This document shows, piece by piece, positions 63,680 to 64,000 of a stretch of DNA of 64,000 nt. The position numbers and the translations under genes are program-made. Source of the DNA: Nitrospira sp. (GTDB taxonomy: Bacteria > Nitrospirota > Nitrospiria > Nitrospirales > Nitrospiraceae); NCBI GenBank assembly GCA_016788885.1, contig JAEURX010000037.1, positions 25,454-89,453 of the forward strand, read 5' to 3'. The notes under the pieces were generated by a model. The model was not told the origin of the DNA and made no database searches. It saw only the letters and a program-made list of their open reading frames with translations. Position 1 is the first letter of the stretch, and every line of letters starts with the position of its first letter.

Positions 63680-63934
63680 ATGAAAGCCGTGAAGTACACT
63701 AAAGAAGGCGTGGTGATTCCCTCCTCGTGGATGAAGGGGTGGGGAAAAGCCGTCGTGGCGCATCGCGACTCCGACATCCTGATCTTGGAGTCCCCGGCCA
63801 GAGCGGCGAGTCGCAAGAAGCTGGTCCGCATGGTCAGCAAGCTCCGCCGCGCCACCCGTGAACTGGGCGTCACCCCCGAACAGATTGCCGCTGAGGTTGC
63901 AGCGGTTCGGCGCGAGCGTGCGCGTCGTTCTTGA
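63680..63934 (+). CDS. AbrB/SpoVT-type antitoxin
   Basis: An 84-residue protein from the ATG at 63680 (the reading frame extends upstream but has no better start). The N-terminal strands VKYTKEGVVIPSSWMKGWG fit the swapped-hairpin AbrB fold; the C-terminus is basic and helical. It overlaps the next frame, a PIN toxin, by 17 bases, typical of a toxin-antitoxin pair. Confidence 0.68.
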   Translation: MKAVKYTKEGVVIPSSWMKGWGKAVVAHRDSDILILESPARAASRKKLVRMVSKLRRATRELGVTPEQIAAEVAAVRRERARRS

Positions 63935-64000
63935 TACCAATATTTTCGTGTCCGGCCTGTTGTCCGCCGCAGGGCCCCCTGCCCGGATCATTCAGGCTGT
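63918..64000 (+). CDS. PIN-domain toxin (partial, cut at window end)
   Basis: Starting at the GTG at 63918 the product reads MRVVLDTNIFVSGLLSAAGP (20 residues), the first strand of a PIN nuclease with the catalytic aspartate in LDTN. The rest lies beyond the window. Paired with the preceding antitoxin. Confidence 0.75.
   Translation, partial: MRVVLDTNIFVSGLLSAAGPPARIIQA

Overview
The window looks like a chromosomal segment of a Nitrospira-type bacterium (phylum Nitrospirota). This rests on a complex I cluster with two NuoM genes and no nuoE, nuoF or nuoH in it, high GC content, and many lipoproteins, PilZ proteins and two-component genes. The assignment is from gene content and recalled family features; no database was searched.

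Layout. At 0-1.7 kb a CHASE3 histidine kinase is followed by a response regulator cut by the window edge. At 1.9-15.6 kb lies a leftward nuoABCD-G-IJKL-M-M-N operon for complex I. At 16-23 kb are an OmpA protein, a PriA that has lost its helicase motifs, a response regulator and a PAS histidine kinase with a degenerate ATPase. At 23-29 kb come tRNA-Leu, a HAD phosphatase, queE, pepA, nagZ and a small cysteine-repeat protein overlapping a PsiE-like membrane protein. At 29-37 kb are an amino acid permease with a glutamine-amidotransferase-fold hydrolase, an M24 peptidase, an oversized TatA-like protein, a HEAT lipoprotein and two tandem PilZ proteins. At 37-41 kb is the conserved tig-clpP-clpX set and a second tRNA-Leu.

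The 43.8-57.2 kb stretch is almost wholly leftward and devoted to the cell envelope: two coiled-coil OmpA lipoproteins, MscL, a DUF481 barrel, a LuxR-type regulator, then AsmA, MscS, a coiled-coil protein, a membrane-anchored OmpA protein, a Ras-like GTPase and a sigma-54 activator. The last four look like one signalling unit, and I consider them the best candidate for an undescribed system. I infer that a periplasmic OmpA sensor may work through a cytoplasmic GTPase and an enhancer-binding protein to adjust envelope genes.

At 57.4-61.4 kb is the information-processing set tRNA-Ser, SRP RNA, dnaX, ybaB, recR and a DksA-type protein. The right end (61.5-64 kb) has two lipoproteins, then a 3' half of tRNA-Val standing alone as an attachment-site-like scar, followed by an AbrB-type antitoxin and the start of a PIN toxin. 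This suggests the edge of an integrated element.
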